NCBI RefSeq assembly: GCF_023100905.1
Contig: NZ_CP064686.1
Location: 2,914,001-2,978,000 of the forward strand
DNA: 64,000 nt
Direction of reading: 5' to 3'
Origin: Bradyrhizobium sp. 4
Lineage (GTDB): Bacteria; Pseudomonadota; Alphaproteobacteria; Rhizobiales; Xanthobacteraceae
Shown here: positions 30,733 through 38,729 of the stretch, piece after piece
How the letters are laid out: every line of letters begins with the position of its first letter
Position numbering within the stretch: position 1 is the first letter of the stretch
Made by a program: the position numbers and the translations under genes
Notes under the pieces: generated by a model
What the model saw: the letters and a program-made list of their open reading frames with translations, nothing else
Told to the model about the DNA's origin: nothing
The model's database searches: none

Positions 30733-31950
30733 GTGAGTGCCATGGATACCATCCTTGTCATCGATGCCGGCTCTTCCCGCCTCAGGTTCCGGATCTATTC
30801 GATCGAAGGAGAAGGAAGCCTGCGGCAACAGATCAAGGGACGGATCGACGGGATCGGGCGTTGCCCGCGACTGCAGGCGAGCAGCGCCGGCGGCGATCCG
30901 CTTGCCAATCGCGCCTATCCGATCGACGCAGTGCCGGATATTCTGGCCGCACTGAACATTGCAGGCGCCTGGTTGCGGGATGAGCTTCATATCAGCCCCA
31001 TTGCTATCGGGCACCGCGTCGTTCACGGCGGTGCAGAGCATGACCGGCCGGTCCTGATTGATCATGGGATCCTGGCGCGCCTGGAAGGAATGACCGCGTT
31101 GGCGCCGCTTCATCTGCCGCATAATCTGGCGCCCATACGATCGATCCTGACCGACTTCCCAACGCTGCCGCAGGTCGCCTGCTTCGAGACCGCATTTCAT
31201 CGAGCCCATGCTGCGGTGGCCGATCACTACGCGATCCCTCGTGGGCTTCATGCCGAGGGCGTACGGCGCTATGGATTTCATGGCCTCTCCTACGAATACA
31301 TCGCGAAGACCTTGCTGAGGGTTGCGCCGGAAATTGCGATGGGACGCGTGATTGTCGCGCATCTCGGGAGCGGGGCATCAATGTGCGCCCTCCATGGAGG
31401 ACGGAGCGTCGAGAGCACCATGGGCTTCACCGCGATCGACGGACTGCCGATGGAAGCGCGACCAGGGCAGATCGACGCGGGAGTTGTGCTCTATCTCATC
31501 TCGGAAAAGGGAATGGCGGCGTCCAGGGTGCAGGAGTTTCTCCACGGGGATTGCGGGCTGAACGGCCTCTCGGGCCTCAGCGGCGATATCCGTCAGCTCG
31601 AGGCAAGTGAAGATGTCAACGCGAAATTCGCGATCGACTATTTCGCTCACTGGGTCGGCCTTAACGCCGGTATGCTCTCAGCTGCGTTGCAGGGGCTCGA
31701 TGCGTTCGTCTTCACCGCCGGGATCGGCGAAAGCTCCGCGTCGATCCGTTTGCGCGTGGCGGAGCGGCTCGCATGGCTCGGTGTCGAGCTTGATGTGGCG
31801 CAGAACGCGCGGCAATCGCAGCTGATATCGTCTTCAGCGAGCCGCATTCCGGTTTACGTCGTGCCGTCCGACGTGGATCTCATGATCGCGAGACACACGT
31901 TGGCGCTGCTGATGAACAGCAGCGCGACAGCATCAAAGGGGGCATCGTGA
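30733..31950 (+). CDS. ackA: Acetate kinase
   Basis: This 405-residue ASKHA-fold kinase interconverts acetate plus ATP and acetyl phosphate. Landmarks are ILVIDAGSSRLRFRIYS (residues 6-22), GHRVVHGG (about 92-99), ETAFHRAH (about 155-162), RRYGFHGLSYEYI (about 178-190), VAHLGSGASMCA, the substrate/arginine segment TMGFTAIDGLPMEARPGQID, and FTAGIGE (about 331-337). Length is normal. The start is GTG 30733 or ATG 30742. No phosphotransacetylase or phosphoketolase gene is next to it; rhizobial ackA is often beside phosphoketolase. ATP from acetyl phosphate fits the low-oxygen setting. Confidence 0.95.
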   Translation: MSAMDTILVIDAGSSRLRFRIYSIEGEGSLRQQIKGRIDGIGRCPRLQASSAGGDPLANRAYPIDAVPDILAALNIAGAWLRDELHISPIAIGHRVVHGGAEHDRPVLIDHGILARLEGMTALAPLHLPHNLAPIRSILTDFPTLPQVACFETAFHRAHAAVADHYAIPRGLHAEGVRRYGFHGLSYEYIAKTLLRVAPEIAMGRVIVAHLGSGASMCALHGGRSVESTMGFTAIDGLPMEARPGQIDAGVVLYLISEKGMAASRVQEFLHGDCGLNGLSGLSGDIRQLEASEDVNAKFAIDYFAHWVGLNAGMLSAALQGLDAFVFTAGIGESSASIRLRVAERLAWLGVELDVAQNARQSQLISSSASRIPVYVVPSDVDLMIARHTLALLMNSSATASKGAS

Positions 31951-32055
31951 TCGGTTCTGCTTGATCGGGGTTGCAGTCAAACGTAGAGAGCTTTGGTGGT
32001 CGGCGCTTGCCGGATCATCGGACGACTTCTTCGATGTCCGCGCTAGGAGTGCGCA

Positions 32056-32514
32056 ATGGCGGTCCAGTTCCTGCTCGGTACCTTGATCAGCGTGATCAAC
32101 ATCATGATTCACGCGCTGGTGACCGTTGCGGCCATCGACATCGCTCGTACCGCTGGCTTGAAGCATACGGCGCGGCCCCGGTCGCACCTGATGGCCGTGA
32201 TGGTCACCACTGCTGTCATTTTGATGGTTGCGCACACTGTCGAGGTTCTCATTTGGGCGCTCGCCTATGCGACGGTCGGCGCGGCACCTTCGGGGAGCGA
32301 TCTGCTATATTTCACCTTCGTGAACTACACCACGCTCGGCTATGGGGACATCACGCCCGCCGCGGGGTGGCGGCTGACGGGACCCATGACAGCGATGAAC
32401 GGCATCCTGATGTTTGGTTGGTCAACCGCAGTTCTTTTCGAGGTGCTGCGCAAGACGGTGGAGCATCTTGCGGCGATCGCGGCGCCACAGTCTAATTCTG
32501 GAGATCGAGGCTAG
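32056..32514 (+). CDS. Small K+ channel (ion_trans_2 type)
   Basis: This 152-residue membrane protein has three predicted helices: about 4-28, 47-76 and 103-130. Between the second and third is a pore loop, FVNYTTLGYGDITP, with the potassium-channel selectivity filter TLGYGD. It lacks a C-terminal RCK or cyclic-nucleotide domain, so it is a minimal 2TM-type channel with an extra N-terminal helix. AGGAG precedes ATG 32056. Its 3' end overlaps that of the convergent FixK-type regulator gene by 23 bp. Confidence 0.9.
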   Translation: MAVQFLLGTLISVINIMIHALVTVAAIDIARTAGLKHTARPRSHLMAVMVTTAVILMVAHTVEVLIWALAYATVGAAPSGSDLLYFTFVNYTTLGYGDITPAAGWRLTGPMTAMNGILMFGWSTAVLFEVLRKTVEHLAAIAAPQSNSGDRG

Positions 32515-33181
32515 CGAGCTTCAGCCTGTCCAGCAGCACGATCTGGCGCTGGGTGTTTCCGATGAAGCCGAGGATGCCGAGCTCATGCAACCGCGAAAGT
32601 GCCCGGGATACGGTTTCCAGCGTTAATCCGAGATAGTCAGCGATATCGCGCCGCGACATCGGCAGCGCCATGATCCCGGCGGCCGTCAGCCGCTTGTCCA
32701 TCTCGATCAGGAAGGCTGCGACCCGCTCCAGCGACGTCTTGCGGCCGAGCAGCAGCATATGGTCTTCCGCATGCTGAAGGTTGGTCGTGGTCATGCTCAG
32801 CAGGTTACGAGCCACCACGGCGTCGTCCTGCGCAACCAGCTCGAGACTTTGGCGCCTCACGAGGCGAACCGTGGTGTCGACGATCGCTTCCGTCGTGAAC
32901 CTGTGCGCGCTGCCGTTTTCCAGCCCGAAGATGTCGCCCGCAAGGTGAAATGCGCCGATTTGGCGTCGGCCGTCCGACAGGAGCTTGTAGCTCCGCACAG
33001 CACCCTTCTTCACCTGATAGACGTACTCCGCGGCCTCCTTTTCGCCGTAGACTTCCGAGCCCTTCTTATAGGTAAATTCGTTTAGACTGATGATTGGATT
33101 TGACTCGGTGTTTAGCCCGAGCTCCCGGAGCGAATGAAGCGGCGAAGAGGCGTCGGCAGCGGTGCGAACGAACATGGCCAA
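32492..33181 (-). CDS. FixK-type Crp/Fnr transcriptional regulator
   Basis: This 229-residue regulator has a cyclic-nucleotide-like effector domain (about 30-130; KKGSEVYGEKEAAEYVYQVKKG and GAFHLAGDIFGLE), a dimer helix (135-165) and a winged helix (170-220) with recognition helix LTLETVSRALSRL. The E-TVSR pattern is that of FNR/FixK proteins that read TTGAT-N4-ATCAA. There is no cysteine anywhere in the protein, so it cannot carry an FNR-type Fe-S cluster or the regulatory Cys of FixK2. It is a likely activator of the many FixK boxes in this window, although FixK paralogues elsewhere could also use them. Confidence 0.9.
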   Translation of the reverse strand: MAMFVRTAADASSPLHSLRELGLNTESNPIISLNEFTYKKGSEVYGEKEAAEYVYQVKKGAVRSYKLLSDGRRQIGAFHLAGDIFGLENGSAHRFTTEAIVDTTVRLVRRQSLELVAQDDAVVARNLLSMTTTNLQHAEDHMLLLGRKTSLERVAAFLIEMDKRLTAAGIMALPMSRRDIADYLGLTLETVSRALSRLHELGILGFIGNTQRQIVLLDRLKLASLDLQN

Positions 33182-33493
33182 CTCCCGAACTGATGGTGGC
33201 GCGATATTTCCATGGCCGGGAGTAAGGAGCCGCCGAAAATCCGCTTCCCGCGAGGGTTGTTTAGGTCATAAGTGGGGTTTTCAACCATTGTCTGTAGGTG
33301 CATTGTACCAAGGTACAGGTAGGGTTCGATGCGCTGGATTGAGAACCCGTCAGAGTGTCTGTCAGATGGTGCGGCAATATGCCGAAAACGGACGCTCCGT
33401 TCGCGGTTGTGGCATCCCAATCTGGCTGCTTTGCTCAGGCATTAACGGCACGTCTGGTTGCTGCATTTGAAGTACCCGTCGAGGGAGAAAAAC
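33182..33493. promoter_or_regulatory. Intergenic region between fixK-type and fixJ-type genes, with palindrome
   Basis: This 312-bp divergent region contains a perfect inverted repeat TGTACC-AA-GGTACA at 33304-33317, which is about 130 bp upstream of the FixK-type start and about 185 bp upstream of the FixJ-type start. The surrounding CATTGTACCAAGG also occurs at 25817-25829. It does not match the FixK box. The position suggests an operator for one of the two regulators. No gene was seen in it. Confidence 0.45.
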
Positions 33494-34117
33494 TTGCCCG
33501 GCTTCGTTTATGTCGTGGACGACGACGCATCCTTCCGGATGGCGATCCAGCGTCGACTCAAACTGGCCGGGTATGAAGTTGTGACCTACGCGTCCGCGCA
33601 GCAGCTACTGGATGATCCGCCAGGGTCCAGCCATCCGGGATGTATCTTGCTTGATGTGCAGCTTCCGGGCCTGAGCGGGCCGGAGTTGCAAACCTCGCTC
33701 GTCCAATGCCAGTCGCCGCTGCCCATCGTCTTCCTGACTGGACATGCCGATACCGCGACGACGGTCCGTGCGATCAAGGCCGGCGCGGAGGACTTTCTGA
33801 CCAAGCCGGTATCGTCAGAACAGTTGATCGATGCGATTGAGCGCGCGATGGCTCAACAGGAGGCGGTGCGCAGCCAACAGAGCAAGCTCGATTCGCTGCG
33901 TTCTCGCTTGACGTCTCTGTCGCGGCGTGAACGACAGGTGTTCGACCTGATCGTACGCGGTAAAATCAACAAGCAGATCGCCTATGAGCTTGGAACGACC
34001 GAACGTACGGTGAAAGCGCACCGCCACCAAGTGATGACTAAGATGCAGGTACTGTCGTTTGCCGAACTGGTGTCCGCTGCCGAGCGGCTCGGCCTTCTGG
34101 ATTCGGAAAAGGCGTAG
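33494..34117 (+). CDS. FixJ/NarL-type response regulator
   Basis: This 207-residue two-domain response regulator has a receiver domain (about 4-118) with FVYVVDDDASF acidic pocket, the phosphoacceptor Asp in CILLDVQLPG, the Thr in IVFLTGHAD and the Lys in FLTKPVSS. A LuxR-type HTH follows (about 140-200; LSRRERQVFDLIVRGKINKQ, then TERTVKAHRHQVM). I place the start at TTG 33494 because AGGGAG sits 7 bp before it and the protein then opens directly with the receiver. No histidine kinase is adjacent. FixJ proteins activate fixK genes, and the divergent neighbour is fixK-like. Confidence 0.88.
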   Translation: MPGFVYVVDDDASFRMAIQRRLKLAGYEVVTYASAQQLLDDPPGSSHPGCILLDVQLPGLSGPELQTSLVQCQSPLPIVFLTGHADTATTVRAIKAGAEDFLTKPVSSEQLIDAIERAMAQQEAVRSQQSKLDSLRSRLTSLSRRERQVFDLIVRGKINKQIAYELGTTERTVKAHRHQVMTKMQVLSFAELVSAAERLGLLDSEKA

Positions 34118-34248
34118 TGCAGGCCTATTTTCGTGCGCTTCGTCAGGTCTGCGGTGAGACCTGTACGATGGGCCAATATGAAATGTTATTGACATAGTTC
34201 GGCCTGGACCGCCTACATACCGGCGTCGTTAGCCGTCGGATTAGCGCA

Positions 34249-34273
34249 GGAACCATTGCCGCGTAGCGTCGTT
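34249..34273 (+). promoter_or_regulatory. Putative EcfG (general stress sigma) promoter
   Basis: GGAAC at 34249-34253 and CGTT at 34270-34273 are separated by exactly 16 bp, matching the EcfG consensus GGAAC-N16/17-CGTT of alphaproteobacteria. It lies 42 bp upstream of the TTG start of the single-domain response regulator. Confidence 0.55.
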
Positions 34274-34314
34274 GCGACGCAAGTGCCGGGTTTCCAATCA
34301 GAAAGACGGGTCCA

Positions 34315-34689
34315 TTGTTTGCACGTAAGTCGATTTACGTCGTGGATGATGATTCATCGATGCGCCGAAGCTTGGAGCGGCTGCTTCGGAAGCACGGCTT
34401 TGATGCGGTTGCTTTTGATTCCGCCGCCGCGCTGCTTCGTTATGGCTGCTTCGACGAGGCGTGCTGCATCGTTCTGGATATCAATCTGAACGGAGAGTCG
34501 GGCATCTCACTTCGCCGCAGGCTCGCTAGCGAGGGTGCCACGACCCCCATCATCTACATTACCGGCAACGACTGCCAGGCGAATCAAGTGGCCGCGATTC
34601 AGTCCGGGTGCGCCGCCTATCTGGCCAAGCCCTTCGCGGCAAGCGCACTCATCGACTCCATTGAACGCGCCTGCGCCGGGCATAACTGA
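34315..34689 (+). CDS. Single-domain response regulator (receiver only)
   Basis: This 124-residue receiver domain starts at TTG 34315 (MFARKSIYVVDDDSSMRRSL). The acidic pair DDD, the phosphoacceptor Asp in IVLDINLNG, Thr in IYITGND and Lys in YLAKPF are all present, so it can be phosphorylated. There is no output domain, so it would act as a phosphate sink, a relay or by protein contact. Four cysteines (residues GCFDEACC region and SGCAAY) are unusual for a receiver. A possible EcfG promoter precedes it. It converges with the ialB-like gene. Confidence 0.85.
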   Translation: MFARKSIYVVDDDSSMRRSLERLLRKHGFDAVAFDSAAALLRYGCFDEACCIVLDINLNGESGISLRRRLASEGATTPIIYITGNDCQANQVAAIQSGCAAYLAKPFAASALIDSIERACAGHN

Positions 34690-34701
34690 TCTCGCCGTTG
34701 C

Positions 34702-35313
34702 TCACTCCTCGATATCCTGCTCCAGCGTCTGAGCGGGCGCGCCATTGTGAGCTGAGGCGAATTGTGCCAGCGGCAACGATGTCGTCAGAGACAGAAGATT
34801 GGAATCGGTGACCTCGAGCACCAGCGCCTTGCCGGCTTCCATGTCCTTGACGAACTTGGGATCGGCGGCGTCGGCGGCGATACAGGCATTGCTCAGGCAC
34901 CAGGTGTAGGGCAACGACTGGGAATGTCCCTGATCGACGGTCAGCTTGGCAGGCCGTTGCAGATACATCCCGACGGGGACAAACACTTGTAGCCGGGCAG
35001 TGGGGTCGGCGTCACGCTCGATCAGGTCCACGCGCACCGCCATCTGGCCCGTTGCAAACTTGCCGGTGATCGAGGTCCGGCACAGCATCGGCGCACCGCC
35101 GGGCTTGACGCAAAGCTTCCGCCAGTCGCCATAGGTGATGTCTCTGGCTTCGCGCTGTCCGCGAGGCGCGAATTCGGTGGGTTTTGCCTCGCGCGCATGC
35201 TGTTGCGCTGCAGCATTCTGGGACGAAGCGGGTGCGGCAATAGCCGTTGCGAACAAAAGCAACAGATGGGCTCGCGTAGGCTTACGTCGCGGCTTGAGAG
35301 CAGGGTTGATCAT
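34702..35313 (-). CDS. Invasion-associated locus B (IalB) family protein
   Basis: This 203-residue secreted protein starts MINPALKPRRKPTRAHLLLLFATAIAA (signal peptide) at ATG 35313, behind TGGAGG. The IalB core follows: YGDWRKLCVKPGGAPMLCRTSI, LQVFVPVGMYLQRPAKLTVD, and WCLSNACIAADA. IalB proteins are periplasmic or surface proteins of alphaproteobacteria with little defined biochemistry; the conserved cysteine pairs suggest disulfides. It is the last gene of a minus-strand operon with the alpha/beta hydrolase (29 bp gap) and AspT-like transporter. Confidence 0.85.
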   Translation of the reverse strand: MINPALKPRRKPTRAHLLLLFATAIAAPASSQNAAAQQHAREAKPTEFAPRGQREARDITYGDWRKLCVKPGGAPMLCRTSITGKFATGQMAVRVDLIERDADPTARLQVFVPVGMYLQRPAKLTVDQGHSQSLPYTWCLSNACIAADAADPKFVKDMEAGKALVLEVTDSNLLSLTTSLPLAQFASAHNGAPAQTLEQDIEE

Positions 35314-35342
35314 ATTGCGCCTCCAGGCGTCGGCGTCTGCGG

Positions 35343-36224
35343 CTACTTTTGCGCATTGAGGAATTTTTCGACCAGTGGTGACCACGTCGCGATCGTGTCG
35401 GGCGAGCCGATGAAGAAATGCCCTTCGTTGCCAAAGGGCGGCATCAGATGATATTCGGCCCTGCCGCCGGCAGCGGTAAAGGCGTCATGCATGCGCTTCG
35501 ACAAGGCCGGACCGAAAAACGTGTCGTTCTCGATATAGAACCACAGCATTGGCACCCGCGAGGTTCGGCCGAAATCGGCAGTTGCTTCGACCAGCTTGTC
35601 CGGTGCGCAATTGTTGTTGGGTTTGCCGTCGACGCGCCCGCCGCGTCCTGCGGCGAACGTGATGATTGCCTTCACCTGCGGTGGGTTTGCGCTCGAGAGC
35701 GCAATGGACGCCCAGCCGCCCGCGGACTGTCCGACGACGACCACGTCCATCGGCAGAACGCGTTTCTCGGCCACCATGTAGTCGATGATCCAGAGATCGA
35801 CCTGCGCCACCGCACGCCCGGCGTCGTGGAAGTTCGGATTGGTGCAGTTTCCGACCTTGGAGAAGAACGGTCCATAGAGACCGTGCTCGGGAATATCGAT
35901 CGCGGCTGCGCCGTAGCCGGTGCCGACTGGTGCCACCACGAGGTAGCCGCGCTTGGCAAACCACTTGGCGGCGTCGCGGAACTCCACCAGCGGGAAGAAG
36001 CTGCGATCGACGGCCTTGAGCGACACGCCGTGGTTCATGATCGCCAGCGGGAAGGGGCCGTCGCCGACGGGCCGCACGACATAGGCGAACATCGGCAGCG
36101 GTAGCGGCAGGGCCCACATCTCTTCCTGGATCCGGACATTGTCGTCGGCGCGTACAGGGGCAAAAAAGCAGGCCGAAATGCTCAATGCCGCCGCCAGGTA
36201 GGTCACTGTTGACCGCAAATTCAC
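35343..36224 (-). CDS. Secreted alpha/beta hydrolase (dienelactone hydrolase/PAF-AH-like)
   Basis: This 293-residue protein begins at GTG 36224, right behind AAGGAGG, with a signal peptide (MNLRSTVTYLAAALSISACFF) that may be a lipoprotein type since Cys follows. The hydrolase part has the oxyanion region AIMNHGVS, the nucleophile elbow VVGQSAGGW (Ser), an acid in the FYIENDTFFG strand, and a final GNEGHFF with the His. This is a complete catalytic triad. It is related to platelet-activating-factor acetylhydrolase/dienelactone hydrolases; the substrate is unknown. It follows the AspT-like gene by 11 bp. Confidence 0.85.
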   Translation of the reverse strand: MNLRSTVTYLAAALSISACFFAPVRADDNVRIQEEMWALPLPLPMFAYVVRPVGDGPFPLAIMNHGVSLKAVDRSFFPLVEFRDAAKWFAKRGYLVVAPVGTGYGAAAIDIPEHGLYGPFFSKVGNCTNPNFHDAGRAVAQVDLWIIDYMVAEKRVLPMDVVVVGQSAGGWASIALSSANPPQVKAIITFAAGRGGRVDGKPNNNCAPDKLVEATADFGRTSRVPMLWFYIENDTFFGPALSKRMHDAFTAAGGRAEYHLMPPFGNEGHFFIGSPDTIATWSPLVEKFLNAQK

Positions 36225-36235
36225 GCGCGCCTCCT

Positions 36236-37924
36236 TCAACCGGCGAAAGTGCTGGCCACGATGATCGGTCCAAGCACGGTCAGCACAACATTGCCGACAG
36301 CGTAAGGCACGGCGACCCCGAGCACGGGCGTCTGGCTTTCTGCAACTTCGCAGGCGCCGGTAACGGCGGCGTCGACGGTCATGGCGCCGGCCAGCGCGCC
36401 GCAGATGATGACCGGGTTCATGCGGAGCACGCGATGGGCAAACAGGGTCGTCACGATCAGCGGCACCAGCGTGACCACCAGGCCCATGCCGACCAGCAGC
36501 ATGCCTTGCGACTGGATCGCGACCCAGGCTGCGTGGCCGTTGCCGAGCCCGATCGCCGCGATGAAGCCGCCAAGGCCGAGATCGCTCAGCGTCTGCTGCG
36601 CTGCGGGCGGCATTGCGCCCATTGTCGGCCGCCGCGAGCGTAGCCAGCCGCAGAAGAGCCCCGCAATCAGGGCGCCGCCGCCACCTCCCAACGTCAGGGG
36701 CACCGACCCGATCTTTACGCTTGCGAGACCGGCGAGCAGACCCACGGCGATGCCTGCGGCAAGGAATGCAATGTCGGTGCGATCTTCGGAGCGCAGAATC
36801 TGTCCTACATGCGAGGCGGCGCGCTCGATGTTGCGGGTGCTGCCGACCAGCGTCATGACGTCACCGACATAGACGCGGGTGTCCGCGCTCAAGGGGACTT
36901 CACGTCCCATTCGCGTCAAGGTTCGGAGGAACACGCCTCGTGCGGCATCGCCGACACGATCGGCCACGTCCTTGACGGAGCGGCCATGGAGCTTGCGATT
37001 GTCGACAAGGACGTCGATCACGTTGCCCGGAAGCGCCTTCAGGATCTCATCGGCGTCGATTTCTGTGCCAACGATCGGTTTCGCGGCGACAATGGCGGCG
37101 GTGCGTCCCGCGATGACGATGTCGTCGCTCACTTGAAGGACGGTGTCGCGATGCGGCTCGACATCGGCGCCCTGGCGCACGATCCGCTCGATCACGCTGC
37201 GGCTGCCGATCTCGTCTTCGACGGCGCCGACGGTCCGTCCCGCCGCTGCCGACACCCGGTACGCGCGCGCCTGGAATTTTCGATAATGCAGATTCTCATT
37301 TTGTTGCGGGTTGCCACCCGAAAGCTCCGCCTCGAGCTTTGCAGCTTCCGCTTTCAGATCGATCCCCATCAATTTCGGCGCGACAAACGGCACGTACAGG
37401 AGCGTGAGGATATAGCCGAGCACGTAGGTGACGGCGTAGCCGGCGGCGATATTGGCGTCCTGCTGCTGCAGCACCTCTTTGGCCAGTCCAAGCTGGGCTA
37501 GCGCGCCAGATGCGGTGCCGATGACCGACGACTGTGTCAGAGCTCCCGCTGCAAGACCGGAGGCGGTGCCGGGACCGAGCGCGAACACATGGGCAAATAC
37601 GAGAACGATGATGAGGCCGGTACCACCAAGCACGAGCGCGAGCGCGACCTGAGCCAGGGTCCGGATGCTCAGCGAGGCAAAGAACTCGGGTCCGGACCGG
37701 TAGCCGATCGTGAACACGAACAGGCTGAAGAGAATGACCCTGAGCAGGGAAGGAAACGTGAAGGTGCCGAGCTGCCCGATCAGGACGGCAACGATGAGCG
37801 TGCACGCCGTGGTGCCGATCGAAAAGCCGCGGATCCGGACGCGGCCAAGGATGGTCCCGAGCGCGACTGACAGCAGCAGGAAGATTTCCGGAGCGGCGGA
37901 GATGATCCATCTGACCGTGCTCAT
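36236..37924 (-). CDS. AspT/YidE-like transporter with TrkA-C domains (1)
   Basis: This 562-residue inner-membrane protein has the aspartate:alanine exchanger family layout: five helices (about 5-180), a cytoplasmic pair of RCK_C/TrkA-C domains (about 215-375, with VLQVSDDIVIAGRTAAI and DTRVYVGDVMTLVGS), then five to six helices (about 385-560). AspT members exchange an amino acid for its decarboxylation product. Its partner is not obvious in this operon, but a decarboxylase-AspT operon lies 3 kb away on the other strand. A FixK box at 37979 precedes it by 61 bp. Confidence 0.88.
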   Translation of the reverse strand: MSTVRWIISAAPEIFLLLSVALGTILGRVRIRGFSIGTTACTLIVAVLIGQLGTFTFPSLLRVILFSLFVFTIGYRSGPEFFASLSIRTLAQVALALVLGGTGLIIVLVFAHVFALGPGTASGLAAGALTQSSVIGTASGALAQLGLAKEVLQQQDANIAAGYAVTYVLGYILTLLYVPFVAPKLMGIDLKAEAAKLEAELSGGNPQQNENLHYRKFQARAYRVSAAAGRTVGAVEDEIGSRSVIERIVRQGADVEPHRDTVLQVSDDIVIAGRTAAIVAAKPIVGTEIDADEILKALPGNVIDVLVDNRKLHGRSVKDVADRVGDAARGVFLRTLTRMGREVPLSADTRVYVGDVMTLVGSTRNIERAASHVGQILRSEDRTDIAFLAAGIAVGLLAGLASVKIGSVPLTLGGGGGALIAGLFCGWLRSRRPTMGAMPPAAQQTLSDLGLGGFIAAIGLGNGHAAWVAIQSQGMLLVGMGLVVTLVPLIVTTLFAHRVLRMNPVIICGALAGAMTVDAAVTGACEVAESQTPVLGVAVPYAVGNVVLTVLGPIIVASTFAG

Positions 37925-37978
37925 GGTGCAGGCCCTCCAGCCATTTGCGCCAATCTGGTTGGTGATACCCGGCGATGC

Positions 37979-37992
37979 TTGATCCAGATCAA
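37979..37992. promoter_or_regulatory. FixK/FNR box (perfect), divergent
   Basis: TTGAT-CCAG-ATCAA is a perfect match between two divergent units. It lies 61 bp upstream of the AspT-like gene (minus) and 69 bp upstream of the DUF1275 gene (plus). One palindrome could activate both. Confidence 0.78.
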
Positions 37993-38054
37993 CCCTCGCG
38001 ATCGGCCAGACGCTCCCTATTCAAGCGCAGGATTTCAGAACCCGACGTTGGGAC

Positions 38055-38729
38055 ATGAGCACGATGGATGCCACCGCTGCTTCGTCGATACGCCGCGACG
38101 AAACGCTGCCAGTCGCGCTGTTGCTGGCCTTCACCGGTGGCTACCTCGACGCCTATACGTGGATCATCCACGGCGTCATGGCTAACGCCCAGACGGCCAA
38201 TCTCGTCCTGCTGTGGGTTTATGGCTCGGTCGGCGACTGGACGAAGGCGCTCCACTTCGTCCCACCGATCCTTGCGTTCGCGGTCGGTATTGTCGCCGCG
38301 TCATGGCTGCGTCGGGCGGCGCGCGAGCGCGCCAGTGCCATCAGCACGCTGCTCGAGATTCTCCTGCTCGTCATCATCGCAGTCTTGCACAATCGCTTGC
38401 CGGATCTCGCGGGAACGCTTGGGATTTCGTTCGTCGCCGCCGTACAGAGCGCCGTTTTCACGAGGGTTGAGGGCGTGCTCTACAGCTCCGTCATGATCAC
38501 GGGCAACATGCGGCAAGCGATTGAAGGCATGTTCGCTGTGGCCTCCCGGAATGGCTCGCTACGGCCGCCAGGCATTTTTGCTGTCTTGTGCATCACGTTC
38601 GGCCTTGGCGCCGCTCTTGGCGCCTTCGCGACCAAGCAGATCCCGGACCTGGCGCTCGGTGTCCCCGTGATCGCGCTCCTGGTTGTGCTGTTGCGTTGCG
38701 AAAGTCCGGACGACGAGGCCAGCCCATGA
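38055..38729 (+). CDS. DUF1275 (YoaK family) membrane protein
   Basis: This 224-residue inner-membrane protein has about six helices and the DUF1275 signature near the N-terminus, LLLAFTGGYLDAYTWIIHGVMANAQTANLV (about 22-51), plus a central GISFVAAVQSAVFTRVEG and SVMITGNMRQAIE. Family function is unknown; it has been suggested to be a small transporter. It is translationally coupled to the SulP gene (ATGA overlap), so the two may work together. FixK box 69 bp upstream. Confidence 0.9.
   Translation: MSTMDATAASSIRRDETLPVALLLAFTGGYLDAYTWIIHGVMANAQTANLVLLWVYGSVGDWTKALHFVPPILAFAVGIVAASWLRRAARERASAISTLLEILLLVIIAVLHNRLPDLAGTLGISFVAAVQSAVFTRVEGVLYSSVMITGNMRQAIEGMFAVASRNGSLRPPGIFAVLCITFGLGAALGAFATKQIPDLALGVPVIALLVVLLRCESPDDEASP

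Noticed and set aside
31962..31976. TTGATCGGGGTTGC after ackA as a FixK box
   Set aside because: Only the first half-site matches.
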